Origin: a virus
DNA: 31,167 nucleotides
Direction: 5' to 3' (one strand)
Virus record (IMG/VR): IMGVR_UViG_3300047322_001258
Span: 1 to 31,167 of that record
Shown: in pieces, positions 1-6,834 of the stretch
How positions within the stretch are numbered: the first letter of the stretch is position 1
How the letters are laid out: each line of letters opens with the position of its first letter
Notes under the pieces: generated by a model
Databases searched by the model: none
The model's input: the letters and a program-made list of their open reading frames with translations, nothing else
What the model was told of the DNA's origin: nothing
Program-made: the position numbers and the translations under genes

Positions 1-290
1 ATGGGCGTGATGTCGAGGTTCTGCCAGAACCGCTCGGCGCGGCCGTCCTTGTCCATGTCGGGGGTGTTCCAGCCCATGCGCTTCTGCACATGCCGCTTGA
101 CGATCGCCATGTCCACTTCGGGATACCAGCCGAAGATGTGGTTGGCGGCGTCGATCGGGATGGCGACCGCGCGGTTCTGTTCGAACACGTAGGGCACGCC
201 GTCGAAGCGGTCGCTGATCGGAAAGTCGTTCCGGTTCACGATCTTGACGTTCATCACCTGCGGGGCGGCGAGTTCTGCGTCCTCGGTCAT
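1..290 (-). CDS. virion-associated protein, N-terminal part (runs off the left edge)
   Basis: An open frame begins at ATG 290 and stays open to the window edge, giving about 96 residues starting MTEDAELAAPQVMNVKIVNR. It starts 3 nt after the stop of the Ig-like gene upstream, so it belongs to the capsid-block operon. The visible part is soluble, with acidic and aromatic patches (HIFGWYPEVD, AERFWQNL). I do not recognise the family. Its position after the capsid genes suggests a head-completion or virion protein, which is inference. Confidence 0.75.
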   Translation of the reverse strand, partial: MTEDAELAAPQVMNVKIVNRNDFPISDRFDGVPYVFEQNRAVAIPIDAANHIFGWYPEVDMAIVKRHVQKRMGWNTPDMDKDGRAERFWQNLDITP

Positions 291-292
291 GG

Positions 293-907
293 TCACCAAC
301 GTCCCTTCTTCTTGGCCTTCTTCGGCTTGTCGGGCGAGTCGTCTTCCGCCCCGCCGCCCTCTTCGTCGTCTTCCAGTTGCTCTTCGTCGGCGGCAAGCTG
401 CGCGTCATCCGCAGCGATTCGTTGCTGGTCGGCGGCAATGCGAGCCTTGTCCGCAGTCACCTTTGCCGGGTCGGCCACCGGGGCCGTGAAGGTGAAGTCC
501 ACCGGGTCGGAGAACGCCACGCTGTTGTGCAGCTTCACCGGCACGGTGTCGGGATTCACGAAGATGGACGGCTTCACAACGGTGGTCACCTCGGTGTCGG
601 ACACAAAGGTGGTCGGCTCGTCGAAGTTCCCGAAGGTAATGACGGTGGATTCGTTGAAGCCGGTGCCGGTGCAGGACAGCACGATGTCGGCGGCATCTCC
701 CGCCACTGCCGTGTCCGGCGAAATCGCGTCGAGCACCGGCGCCGGGTGGTCGACCACCCACTGGGCGTAGGCCTGCGTTTCGGACACGAACATGGCCGCC
801 TCCAGCGCGTCGTTGCTGGTGCGCGGCGCGGTGTTGTAGGCGTCCCGGCGCGCCGCCGCCACGAAATCGATCATGGCTAGAACCTCGGGGGTGTAGGGGC
901 TAGTCAT
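293..907 (-). CDS. Ig-like (IPT/TIG-type) virion protein with charged tail
   Basis: This 204-residue protein has three parts. Residues 1-50 are helical. A beta-rich segment at about 55-140 has the IPT/TIG-like look of surface Ig domains (GTGFNESTVITFG, then short valine/threonine strands). A helical repeat of AADxxRIAAD type follows, ending in an acidic stretch and a lysine-rich tail (KPKKAKKKGRW). ATG 907 overlaps the upstream stop by 8 nt, which fits coupling; a second ATG at 874 is possible. It may be a capsid decoration protein. The domain call rests on pattern only. Confidence 0.7.
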   Translation of the reverse strand: MTSPYTPEVLAMIDFVAAARRDAYNTAPRTSNDALEAAMFVSETQAYAQWVVDHPAPVLDAISPDTAVAGDAADIVLSCTGTGFNESTVITFGNFDEPTTFVSDTEVTTVVKPSIFVNPDTVPVKLHNSVAFSDPVDFTFTAPVADPAKVTADKARIAADQQRIAADDAQLAADEEQLEDDEEGGGAEDDSPDKPKKAKKKGRW

Positions 908-1820
908 TGATGAACATCTGCAAGTTGACACTGTCGTTGGCCGCCGCGCCCGCGATCACGCCGGCCAGCGTAATGGTGCCGCCGAGCGCGCCGCCGGCGG
1001 TCGCGACCGTGGGGGCGGCGGCGTGGAGCGAGCCGCCCCTGGTGATGACGATGCCGGTGATGATGCCGGAACTGGTCAGGGCGCCAGAGGTCACCAGCGC
1101 GCCGCCTGGAATCGGGAACGAGGGCTGCAGGCCCTGCATCCAGATCTGCGGCGGCAGGTTCTGGATCTGGCCGGGCGGGAAATTCGGCGGCGTGGGCGAA
1201 GTCGTGTAGGGCAGCGGCGGCTGGCCCGGATAGTCCAGGAATTGCGGCACCACGTAGTAGGTGGGCGGCGTCAGGTAGCCGGCCCCGGCATTGACCAGGG
1301 TGACGGCGGCCAGGACGCCGGTGGCCGGGTTGATGGCGGCTGTCGCCGTCGCCTGGATGCCGCCGGGTGGCGGCGGGTCGATCAGGATGATGGGCGCGGC
1401 CACGAAGCCGGAGCCGGCGGTGGTGATGGTCGGGGCCGAGAGCGCGCCGCCAATGATGACGTAGCCGCTCGCGGTCAGACCGTTGCCGCCGGGGGCCGTA
1501 AAGGTCAACGAGGTGCCGGTCTGGGTCGGGCCGATGCCGTTGGTGCCGCCGGTGCCGCCGGCCGTGATGGTGACGCTGGTGACCGTCCCGAGCAGGTTGA
1601 TGACGCGGAAATTGTAGCCATCGAACGAGATCGGGTGCGGCGTGAAGAGGTTGCGCCAGGTGCCGGTGACCGGGTCCCACCACTGAATAACCGTGGTGGC
1701 GGTGGTGATTGGAGCAGCCAGATAGGAGCCCGCCGGCGGATAGAAGTACTGGCCACCGGCCAAGGCGACCACAAAGGAGCCTGCCGGGTTGAAGGGGAAC
1801 GAGCCGCCAATTCTAGCCAT
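900..1820 (-). CDS. glycine/proline-rich beta-structured virion protein
   Basis: This 306-residue protein is dominated by Gly, Thr, Ala and Pro. It has loosely repeated AGxGY-PP and ITTAGSGF segments (around residues 85-190), as in beta-rich phage surface proteins. ATG 1820 follows a good AGGGGG Shine-Dalgarno 6 nt upstream. It lies directly downstream of the capsid gene, so a capsid-surface or head-fibre role is plausible. I cannot assign a family. Confidence 0.75.
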   Translation of the reverse strand: MARIGGSFPFNPAGSFVVALAGGQYFYPPAGSYLAAPITTATTVIQWWDPVTGTWRNLFTPHPISFDGYNFRVINLLGTVTSVTITAGGTGGTNGIGPTQTGTSLTFTAPGGNGLTASGYVIIGGALSAPTITTAGSGFVAAPIILIDPPPPGGIQATATAAINPATGVLAAVTLVNAGAGYLTPPTYYVVPQFLDYPGQPPLPYTTSPTPPNFPPGQIQNLPPQIWMQGLQPSFPIPGGALVTSGALTSSGIITGIVITRGGSLHAAAPTVATAGGALGGTITLAGVIAGAAANDSVNLQMFIND

Positions 1821-1866
1821 GGGTTTCCCCCTTTATGCGTCAAGACGGGCGTGAACGCCCTTTCGG

Positions 1867-2853
1867 TTAGATGTTCAGGAAGGCGATGTTGTCGAACTTG
1901 CCGTGGGCCTTGCATTTCACGTCCACCATCTCCAGAAGCGTCAACAGCGCCCCGAGATAGCCGAACTGGCCGTTGGCGAGCGTCGATTCGAAGCCGGTGA
2001 AGTGGAAAGAGGCCCGCTCATGGACGTAGAGCGAGAGGTAGTCGGTGTTCAGGAGATAGAGGACCCCTTCAGGACAATAAGGGTCAGGATAGAACGGAAC
2101 ACCTGCTACATCGAGGGCGCGGAACAGGGCCTCGACCTTGCCCTCGCCGAACGCCTGGTTGGGTGTAACCACATAGCGTTCATTCGGTGTGAAATCCTGT
2201 GCGAGGTTGGTCCAGGTGCCAAACCCCATAAGCCCCATCTTGGGGATTTCGCCCGTCACCTTCGTGACCTGGCTGATGTACTGGAGCATCAGGTTGCGGG
2301 TGGGCGTGGTGGGCGATCCGTTGTGGACGTAGACCGATTTCCAGAAGGTATTGTTGGGACGGGATAGCCCACCGTAGGTGGCCGCAAAGGTGCCGTCATC
2401 AACCGCCGCCGGCAGCCCAATCATCGACTGCGGGTTGGCAATGTTGTTGTACATGTCGGTCGAGAAGCGGTCCAACGTCACGTTGGTGGCGTCGTTCATG
2501 CGCGCCTCGATCAGCGGGACGACCGAGTAGTCGAGCTGAACCAGCCCTTCCATCCCGAGGAACGGGATCGCCGTCAGATAACCCTTGAGGTTGAACTCGG
2601 CGTTCTGCAGCCCCGGCGTCACACCCGGCTGGTTGAACGAGCCGTCATATCCAATATTTTGGATCGTAACCATTGGGTTGCCTTGCAACGGCACAGTAAT
2701 CGGGGACAATCCTCCAGATGCCACCTGGGCATGGCTAAGCATAGCCGCCATCCATGGTGTAGATTTCCAGAGCTGAATGAAAACTTTTGGCAGGAATGCC
2801 CTTCTGGTAATCGCCGCCAATTCTGCTGCTATGGCTCCCTGAGCCGGGATCAC
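1867..2853 (-). CDS. major capsid protein (probable)
   Basis: The product has 328 residues from the first standard start (GTG 2853), the usual size for an HK97-fold coat protein. It has a typical N-arm (AITRRAFLPKVFIQLWKSTP) and a mixed alpha/beta body, and it follows two scaffold-like genes. No Shine-Dalgarno precedes GTG 2853. A perfect AGGAGG (2885-2880) lies 5 nt before an in-frame AUU at 2874, which would add seven residues (IPQFGQG), so the real start may be AUU. The HNH gene ends just 18 nt upstream of that AUU. The capsid call comes from size, order and general look, not from a search. Confidence 0.75.
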   Translation of the reverse strand: MIPAQGAIAAELAAITRRAFLPKVFIQLWKSTPWMAAMLSHAQVASGGLSPITVPLQGNPMVTIQNIGYDGSFNQPGVTPGLQNAEFNLKGYLTAIPFLGMEGLVQLDYSVVPLIEARMNDATNVTLDRFSTDMYNNIANPQSMIGLPAAVDDGTFAATYGGLSRPNNTFWKSVYVHNGSPTTPTRNLMLQYISQVTKVTGEIPKMGLMGFGTWTNLAQDFTPNERYVVTPNQAFGEGKVEALFRALDVAGVPFYPDPYCPEGVLYLLNTDYLSLYVHERASFHFTGFESTLANGQFGYLGALLTLLEMVDVKCKAHGKFDNIAFLNI

Positions 2854-2891
2854 GCCTTGGCCAAACTGAGGAATAGTAGCCTCCTATCTAA

Positions 2892-3503
2892 CTATACTTG
2901 CGAATACTGTGGGAACAGTCGCAAGACATCCGCCATCCCCTGGTCGATGTGCTTCTGACCAAAGGGTTCCGGCCCGTAATCCTTGAGAATGCTCTCGGCC
3001 CACGCCTGCTGATCAGCCACGCGCTGGCCAGGACCGTGATTGGTGGCCCACAGTTCGAGATTTTCCGGTCGGTTATCGAGCCGGTCGCCATTCTTGTGGT
3101 GGACAGTCTCACCCTTGCGCAGGGGGCGACCGATGACGCCCTCCATCACGCGGCGATGCTCGCCAACCCATTTGCCCTTTTCGCTGAAGTAGCGGTAACC
3201 GTATTCAGCGTGGACGAAGCCCTTGCTGACGCGATTGCGCTCTCTCTCATTTGCACAAGACTTGGAGCAGAACCTCTGCCGAAAGTTCATTCCCTTGCCG
3301 TCCGAACGTAGAGAGCGGCCTGTCTCCTTGCCGCACCTCTCGCAGACGAATGTTGGGTCAAGGTTGGATTTTGCCCTCGCCTTATTGCAGCATTCGATGG
3401 TGCAAAACCGCTGCCTCTTGTTGAAAACACGAGAAAGCGGGTTATACAACCGCTCGGCGACCTTCCCGCAGCCTTCGCAAGTGAATTTTGGAGCCTGTTT
3501 CAC
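2892..3503 (-). CDS. HNH homing endonuclease with two zinc-finger modules
   Basis: This 203-residue protein has two Cys4 treble-clef-like fingers: CEGCG with a later C-x4-C pair (residues 9-40), and CERCG with CSKSC (53-84). An HNH nuclease core follows at about 133-152 (VHHKNGDRLDNRPENLELW: HH, N and a second N). The start is GTG 3503 with GGGGAG 6 nt upstream. The gene sits between the scaffold-like and capsid genes, 2 nt after the scaffold-like stop. This is the usual place for a free-standing homing endonuclease. It is predicted to cut alleles that lack the insertion. Confidence 0.88.
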   Translation of the reverse strand: MKQAPKFTCEGCGKVAERLYNPLSRVFNKRQRFCTIECCNKARAKSNLDPTFVCERCGKETGRSLRSDGKGMNFRQRFCSKSCANERERNRVSKGFVHAEYGYRYFSEKGKWVGEHRRVMEGVIGRPLRKGETVHHKNGDRLDNRPENLELWATNHGPGQRVADQQAWAESILKDYGPEPFGQKHIDQGMADVLRLFPQYSQV

Positions 3504-3505
3504 CG

Positions 3506-4009
3506 CTATCTCCCCTGCCTCATCTCATCGATGATGGCATAGGCGGCGTCGGATGCGGCTTTTTCGGGGTTTTGCAGCAGTCCTGGCAGGTTGGGGAACT
3601 CCCAGATCTGGCCGTGGCGGAATTTCTCGCGGTTGGACGGCTTGGCGGGGGCCACATCGGCGGCGTAGAGCTTGGCGGCGGCCTCGTAATCGGCCAGGCC
3701 GTACTTCTTCATCACCGCGGTTTCGATTTCCTTGACCTGGTCCTCGGTGTATTTGCCGGAACTGATCAGTTTCGCGCGCTGATTGGAGCGGAAATTCTGC
3801 TGGCGGGCGGCCTGGGCGCGGATTTCGCGCTCTTCCTGGTCCTTTTTGATCTCGGCCTTGAACTCCTCGAGCTGCACGTCGGCGGGCGGGCGGTAATTCG
3901 GGTCTACGGCCTGCACGTCTTTGAGGAAATTCTTGCGGGTCTTGGGGTTGCCGGCGAGCTTGAGCGCCAACTGGCCCAGTTCCATCAGTGTTTGCTGTGA
4001 GGGAGGCAT
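3506..4009 (-). CDS. scaffold-like protein
   Basis: This 167-residue, highly charged protein is mostly helical, with a coiled-coil-like middle (EEFKAEIKKDQEEREIRAQA). It lies upstream of the capsid gene, the classic place for a scaffold. The N-terminal module (LKLAGNPKTRKNFL, then DPNYRPPADV) recurs in the 76-residue protein at 4462-4232, so the two genes probably arose by duplication. The start ATG 4009 lies 3 nt after the upstream stop. The scaffold role is inferred from order and composition. Confidence 0.75.
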   Translation of the reverse strand: MPPSQQTLMELGQLALKLAGNPKTRKNFLKDVQAVDPNYRPPADVQLEEFKAEIKKDQEEREIRAQAARQQNFRSNQRAKLISSGKYTEDQVKEIETAVMKKYGLADYEAAAKLYAADVAPAKPSNREKFRHGQIWEFPNLPGLLQNPEKAASDAAYAIIDEMRQGR

Positions 4010-4011
4010 GA

Positions 4012-4239
4012 TCAGTATCCGTCTTTGAGCTTGAGGCCGGCCAGACCGGGGTAGCCGCCGGGATTGCCGTAGCGTTTGGCGGCAGATTCGTCCTTGAGGT
4101 TGCCGGCCGGGAACGCAGTCTCGGCGGTGCGGCCGATGTCGGCGGTCATCTTGACGGAGGTCGGCACCAGGTAGCCCTTGCGGCCAAATGGATTGATGGC
4201 GTTCTCGACCTCGACGGTGTCCTTGGCTTTGTCAGGCAT
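4012..4239 (-). CDS. small virion-block protein
   Basis: This 75-residue soluble protein ends in a Gly/Tyr-rich tail (GNPGGYPGLAGLKLKDGY). The tail resembles the PGYPELGG segment of the 65-residue protein at 5067-4870. Its ATG overlaps the upstream stop by 8 nt. The function is unknown. Its steady company with scaffold-like genes suggests a role in head assembly. Confidence 0.65.
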   Translation of the reverse strand: MPDKAKDTVEVENAINPFGRKGYLVPTSVKMTADIGRTAETAFPAGNLKDESAAKRYGNPGGYPGLAGLKLKDGY

Positions 4240-4462
4240 CGGATATGACCTCCATCTTCGGGGCCACGTCCTCCGGCAACTTGTACTTGGGGTCTATCTC
4301 CGCGACGAGCCGGAGAAACCGGGCGCGGGTCGAAGGATTGCCGGCAAGATGCAGGCACAGCGCAGTAATCTCGTAGACCGTTTCCAGCTTGAGGCTCGCC
4401 AGCAACTCGTTGTTGCCGCCAGAGTTGACCTTCGAAGCCATGAAATGTTTCAGGAAGTTCAT
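4232..4462 (-). CDS. short scaffold-like paralogue
   Basis: This 76-residue protein starts at ATG 4462, where the codon forms an ATGA overlap with the stop of the HNH gene upstream. Residues about 40-70 (LHLAGNPSTRARFL, DPKYKLPEDV) match the N-terminal module of the 167-residue scaffold-like protein: L-x-LAGNP-x-TR-x2-FL-x2-V, then DP-x-Y-x2-P-x-DV. It lacks that protein's long helical region. It may be a minor scaffold or an assembly chaperone. Confidence 0.7.
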   Translation of the reverse strand: MNFLKHFMASKVNSGGNNELLASLKLETVYEITALCLHLAGNPSTRARFLRLVAEIDPKYKLPEDVAPKMEVISDA

Positions 4463-4866
4463 ATGGCAGCCCTCTTTTCGCGCGCCGCCTTGGCGCGGGC
4501 AGCACTGCATTTCCGACAGTGACGGCCGCCTCGGTAAAGGTAGGCGTCATGGAGGTCGTGGCCGTGGATGCAATGGGTTTTGGTCGCCCTAGAACCACGC
4601 CTGTGGTTCTCCAGATGCGTCACAGGCTCCAGATGGTCTGGGTTCACGCACAGCCGAACCCGACAGAGATGGTCGAGTTGCAGACCTTCTGGAATTGGAC
4701 CAACAAACCGCTCGTAGGAAAATCGATGCGCAAGAATTTTGGTCTTCGTAGCCGGAGTAAATGACCCGTATCCCTTTGGAATAGACGCGCCGGTCCATAT
4801 CCAGCAGCCGCTCATCGGCTCGGGAATGAACTTGTCGTCAAACCTATCGTTGACTGGTCCTCGCAT
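4459..4866 (-). CDS. HNH endonuclease (GCWIW type)
   Basis: This 135-residue protein has the core GCWIWTGASIPKGYG, AHRFSYERFVGPIPEG, LDHLCRVRLCVNPDHLEPVT. The His-Asp-His triad region and CxnCVNPDH are typical of small phage HNH enzymes. A C-terminal zinc pair follows (CIHGHDLHD, HCRKCSAARAKA). It ends in an ATGA overlap with the next gene, so it is translationally embedded in the capsid operon. It resembles the enzyme at 5564-5067, although the tails differ. Confidence 0.87.
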   Translation of the reverse strand: MRGPVNDRFDDKFIPEPMSGCWIWTGASIPKGYGSFTPATKTKILAHRFSYERFVGPIPEGLQLDHLCRVRLCVNPDHLEPVTHLENHRRGSRATKTHCIHGHDLHDAYLYRGGRHCRKCSAARAKAAREKRAAI

Positions 4867-4869
4867 CGG

Positions 4870-5067
4870 CTAAATTGGCTTTCCTTTACGCGTTAAGTCC
4901 CCTTTTTCGAGCGCCAGCGGCCGGTCGGACGCCTTCACCTTGGAGGCGGCGGAGAAACCGCCGAGTTCCGGGTAGCCGGGCACATTTTGGAACAAGCCGT
5001 TCTTCTTCTTGCGCTCGCCCATGTCGCCAGTGGAGACTTTGGGCTTGAGATACGTGTACTCCGCCAT
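4870..5067 (-). CDS. small virion-block protein
   Basis: This 65-residue basic protein contains PGYPELGGFSAASKVKASDR. ATG 5067 overlaps the preceding TAA (TAATG) and follows AGGAGG by 5 nt, so the start is well supported. The tyrosine/glycine segment loosely recalls the end of the 75-residue protein at 4239-4012. The function is unknown. Confidence 0.68.
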   Translation of the reverse strand: MAEYTYLKPKVSTGDMGERKKKNGLFQNVPGYPELGGFSAASKVKASDRPLALEKGDLTRKGKPI

Positions 5068-5564
5068 TATTCCCTCCTAGGTTGTGGGCCTCTCTGGTTC
5101 CGATGAATCGGCCCCTGGAGATGTTTCCACAGTCGGCGTTGCTTGATGGCGCTCACAGTCGCCCAACTGATTCCGAACTGCTCGGCAATCGCCTTTTCCG
5201 GCAAAACAGAAGCGCGGATGGCCAGCACCTCGGCCTCGGACAGCTTGTTCATGCCGTGCTTGACGCCGAAGGCGTTGCGGCCCTTGGCTTTGCAGTCCCG
5301 ATTATTGTCGGCAGTTGTTCCCACGAACATGTGGTCTGGGTTGACGCAGCAAGGATTGTCGCAGCGGTGCAGCAGGAGCTTTCCGGAAGGGATCGGGCCG
5401 ACCAAAATCTGGTAGACGAGGCGATGAGCGACGATCGTCTTCTTCAACTCACCGTCCCAGCCCATGCCGTAGCCATCGGTTCCGAGCGCACCCAGCCAGA
5501 TCCAGCACCCGCTCATGGGTTCCGGCATGACGAACTTCTCGATGTTCACCGGCAGGCTCATCAT
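5067..5564 (-). CDS. HNH endonuclease with C-terminal HTH
   Basis: This 165-residue protein has an HNH core (GCWIWLGALGTDGYG, AHRLVYQILVGPIPSG, CDNPCCVNPDHMFVGT). It then has a helix-turn-helix DNA-binding tail (LSEAEVLAIRASVLPEKAIAEQFGISWATVSAIKQRRLW), as in many homing endonucleases. Two adjacent ATGs (5564 and 5561) overlap the upstream stop; GGAGG suits 5561 slightly better. It lies between two virion genes and is predicted to be a mobile endonuclease. Confidence 0.88.
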   Translation of the reverse strand: MMSLPVNIEKFVMPEPMSGCWIWLGALGTDGYGMGWDGELKKTIVAHRLVYQILVGPIPSGKLLLHRCDNPCCVNPDHMFVGTTADNNRDCKAKGRNAFGVKHGMNKLSEAEVLAIRASVLPEKAIAEQFGISWATVSAIKQRRLWKHLQGPIHRNQRGPQPRRE

Positions 5565-6001
5565 TCTCCTCCCGGCATGCCCATCGGGGCCATCATGGGC
5601 GGTGCGATGGGCGGGCGCGGCGTCATGCCTGGGGGCGGCGCGCCACCGCCCATTGGAGCACCGACCTTGGCCGCTTGCGCCATCTGCTTGACGGCGGCCG
5701 GCTGCAGTGCGGCGTCCGACTCCTTGCCGAAGTTTGCGGTCAGCGCGCGCACCGCGTTGATCAGCCCGTTGTATTTCTTCGAGGCGATCGGATACTTGAG
5801 CAGCGCCTGATGCAGCGTCTCGATTGCGGTCTTCACCTGCGCGTCGGCCGCCGCCTCGTTGCCTGCGCCCGCGCCTGGAGCAAGCGCCGGAGTAGATCCG
5901 GGACCGGCAGGACCGCCGGCCGGATTGCCCGGCAAGGTCGGGCGCGGCGGCAACATTCCGCCGGCTGTCATGGGAGGTTGCGGGCCGAAAGGCGGAGGCA
6001 T
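5561..6001 (-). CDS. Pro/Gly/Ala-rich virion-block protein
   Basis: This 146-residue protein has proline/glycine-rich ends (MPPPFGPQPPMTAGG at the start and a PPPGMTPRPPIAPP-like end). A single helical domain lies at about residues 50-105 (VKTAIETLHQALLKYPIASK, then ALTANFGKES). CGGAG sits 5 nt before ATG 6001. Low-complexity arms around a helical core suit a structural or assembly protein, but the family is unknown. Confidence 0.68.
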   Translation of the reverse strand: MPPPFGPQPPMTAGGMLPPRPTLPGNPAGGPAGPGSTPALAPGAGAGNEAAADAQVKTAIETLHQALLKYPIASKKYNGLINAVRALTANFGKESDAALQPAAVKQMAQAAKVGAPMGGGAPPPGMTPRPPIAPPMMAPMGMPGGE

Positions 6002-6104
6002 TTTCGCTCCGGGAATTATTCGGCCGAAATAATTAAGCTGAAAAAGTCCTTCGGAAAAGTGTCAACTCGCCCTAATATCCTGGCGTAACTATTGGGAGGT
6101 TGAG

Positions 6105-6623
6105 ATGGGGAGAGGACCGAAGCCAAGACCGGTGCATTTCTGCGAATGCGGCAACCACGCTTGGACTGTGATGACCAGAGGCTACATCACGATGGTTTCC
6201 GTGCCAGATGCCCACCTTTTACAAGCCAGGTCTTGGTCCTCCAACCACAACAGACCAAAAGCAACTTTTTACGCTGTGGCCTACACAAAAGGGAAAAGAA
6301 AGGGGGAGAGGAAAGCTCTCTCCCTTCACCGGCTAATTCTGCGTTGCCGCGAGGTTGACCACAAAAACAGGAATGGAGCCGACAACAGGTATGAAAACCT
6401 TAGAAAGGCAACATCGTCCTTGAACCATGCAAATTCAAAGAGAATTGGGTCTTCCGGATTCAGGGGCGTAAAAGTCAAAGGGAAGAAATTTTCCGCATCC
6501 ATAGGATACCGTAAGACCACAAAACATATCGGGACCTTCGACACGGCCGAGGAGGCCGCTCGGGCCTACGATGTCGCCGCCCGAAAGCACTTTGGCGAGT
6601 TCGCCCGCCCCAATTTCCCATGA
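6105..6623 (+). CDS. HNH endonuclease with AP2 DNA-binding domain, antisense to the late genes
   Basis: This 172-residue protein has an HNH core at about 78-105 ([20 protein letters not shown], then [10 protein letters not shown]). An AP2-type domain follows at 117-170 ([34 protein letters not shown]). GGGAGG lies 5 nt before ATG 6105. It is on the plus strand inside a minus-strand block and looks more AT-rich than its neighbours, which supports recent arrival. Its layout matches the enzyme at 26372-26866. Confidence 0.88.
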   Translation: MGRGPKPRPVHFCECGNHAWTVMTRGYITMVSVPDAHLLQARSWSSNHNRPKATFYAVAYTKGKRKGERKALSLHRLILRCREVDHKNRNGADNRYENLRKATSSLNHANSKRIGSSGFRGVKVKGKKFSASIGYRKTTKHIGTFDTAEEAARAYDVAARKHFGEFARPNFP

Positions 6624-6652
6624 AAAAGGCCCCCGGCGGTGTGGGCGGGGGC
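6623..6652 (-). terminator. intrinsic terminator, minus strand
   Basis: On the minus strand, GCCCCCG and CGGGGGC (plus coordinates 6629-6635 and 6646-6652) form a 7-bp GC stem with a 10-nt loop. A CTTTTT run follows (6628-6623). It lies after the portal gene and micro-ORF and just past the convergent HNH-AP2 stop. It should stop or attenuate portal-operon transcription before the capsid block. Confidence 0.7.
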
Positions 6653-6690
6653 TGAGGTTGGTCAAAAAACTGTTGAAAGGTCTGGTCGGA

Positions 6691-6726
6691 TTAGCGCCGA
6701 CGACCGCGCCTATGACGTCTCGCCAC
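6691..6726 (-). CDS. 11-residue arginine-rich micro-ORF
   Basis: GTG 6726 opens a 12-codon frame encoding MARRHRRGRRR. A perfect AGGAGG (6737-6732) stands 5 nt upstream. Seven of the eleven residues are Arg and one is His. It lies between the portal stop and an intrinsic terminator. It could be a nucleic-acid-binding peptide, a leader peptide or chance. The very good Shine-Dalgarno argues against chance. Whether it is expressed is unknown. Confidence 0.45.
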   Translation of the reverse strand: MARRHRRGRRR

Positions 6727-6776
6727 GTGAGCCTCCTGTTGTTGGTTACCCGTCGAGCGGGCGGGAGAGTCTTGCC

Positions 6777-6815
6777 GGCACAGTGAACACCGGATCAGGT
6801 CCGGTGAATAGTGCC
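6777..6815. repeat. two-part stem-loop after the portal gene
   Basis: An inner inverted repeat (CACCGGA 6788-6794, TCCGGTG 6800-6806, 5-nt loop) sits inside an outer pair (GGCAC 6777-6781, GTGCC 6811-6815). On the minus strand it lies between the portal stop and the micro-ORF. It has no T-run, so RNA processing or stabilisation is more likely than termination. Confidence 0.5.
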
Positions 6816-6834
6816 AAGTCACGCCGCCTCGCGG

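Noticed and set aside
6037-6065. Minus-strand promoter before the Pro/Gly gene
   Set aside because: TTGACA is present but no acceptable -10 box lies at 16-18 nt. I could not support it.
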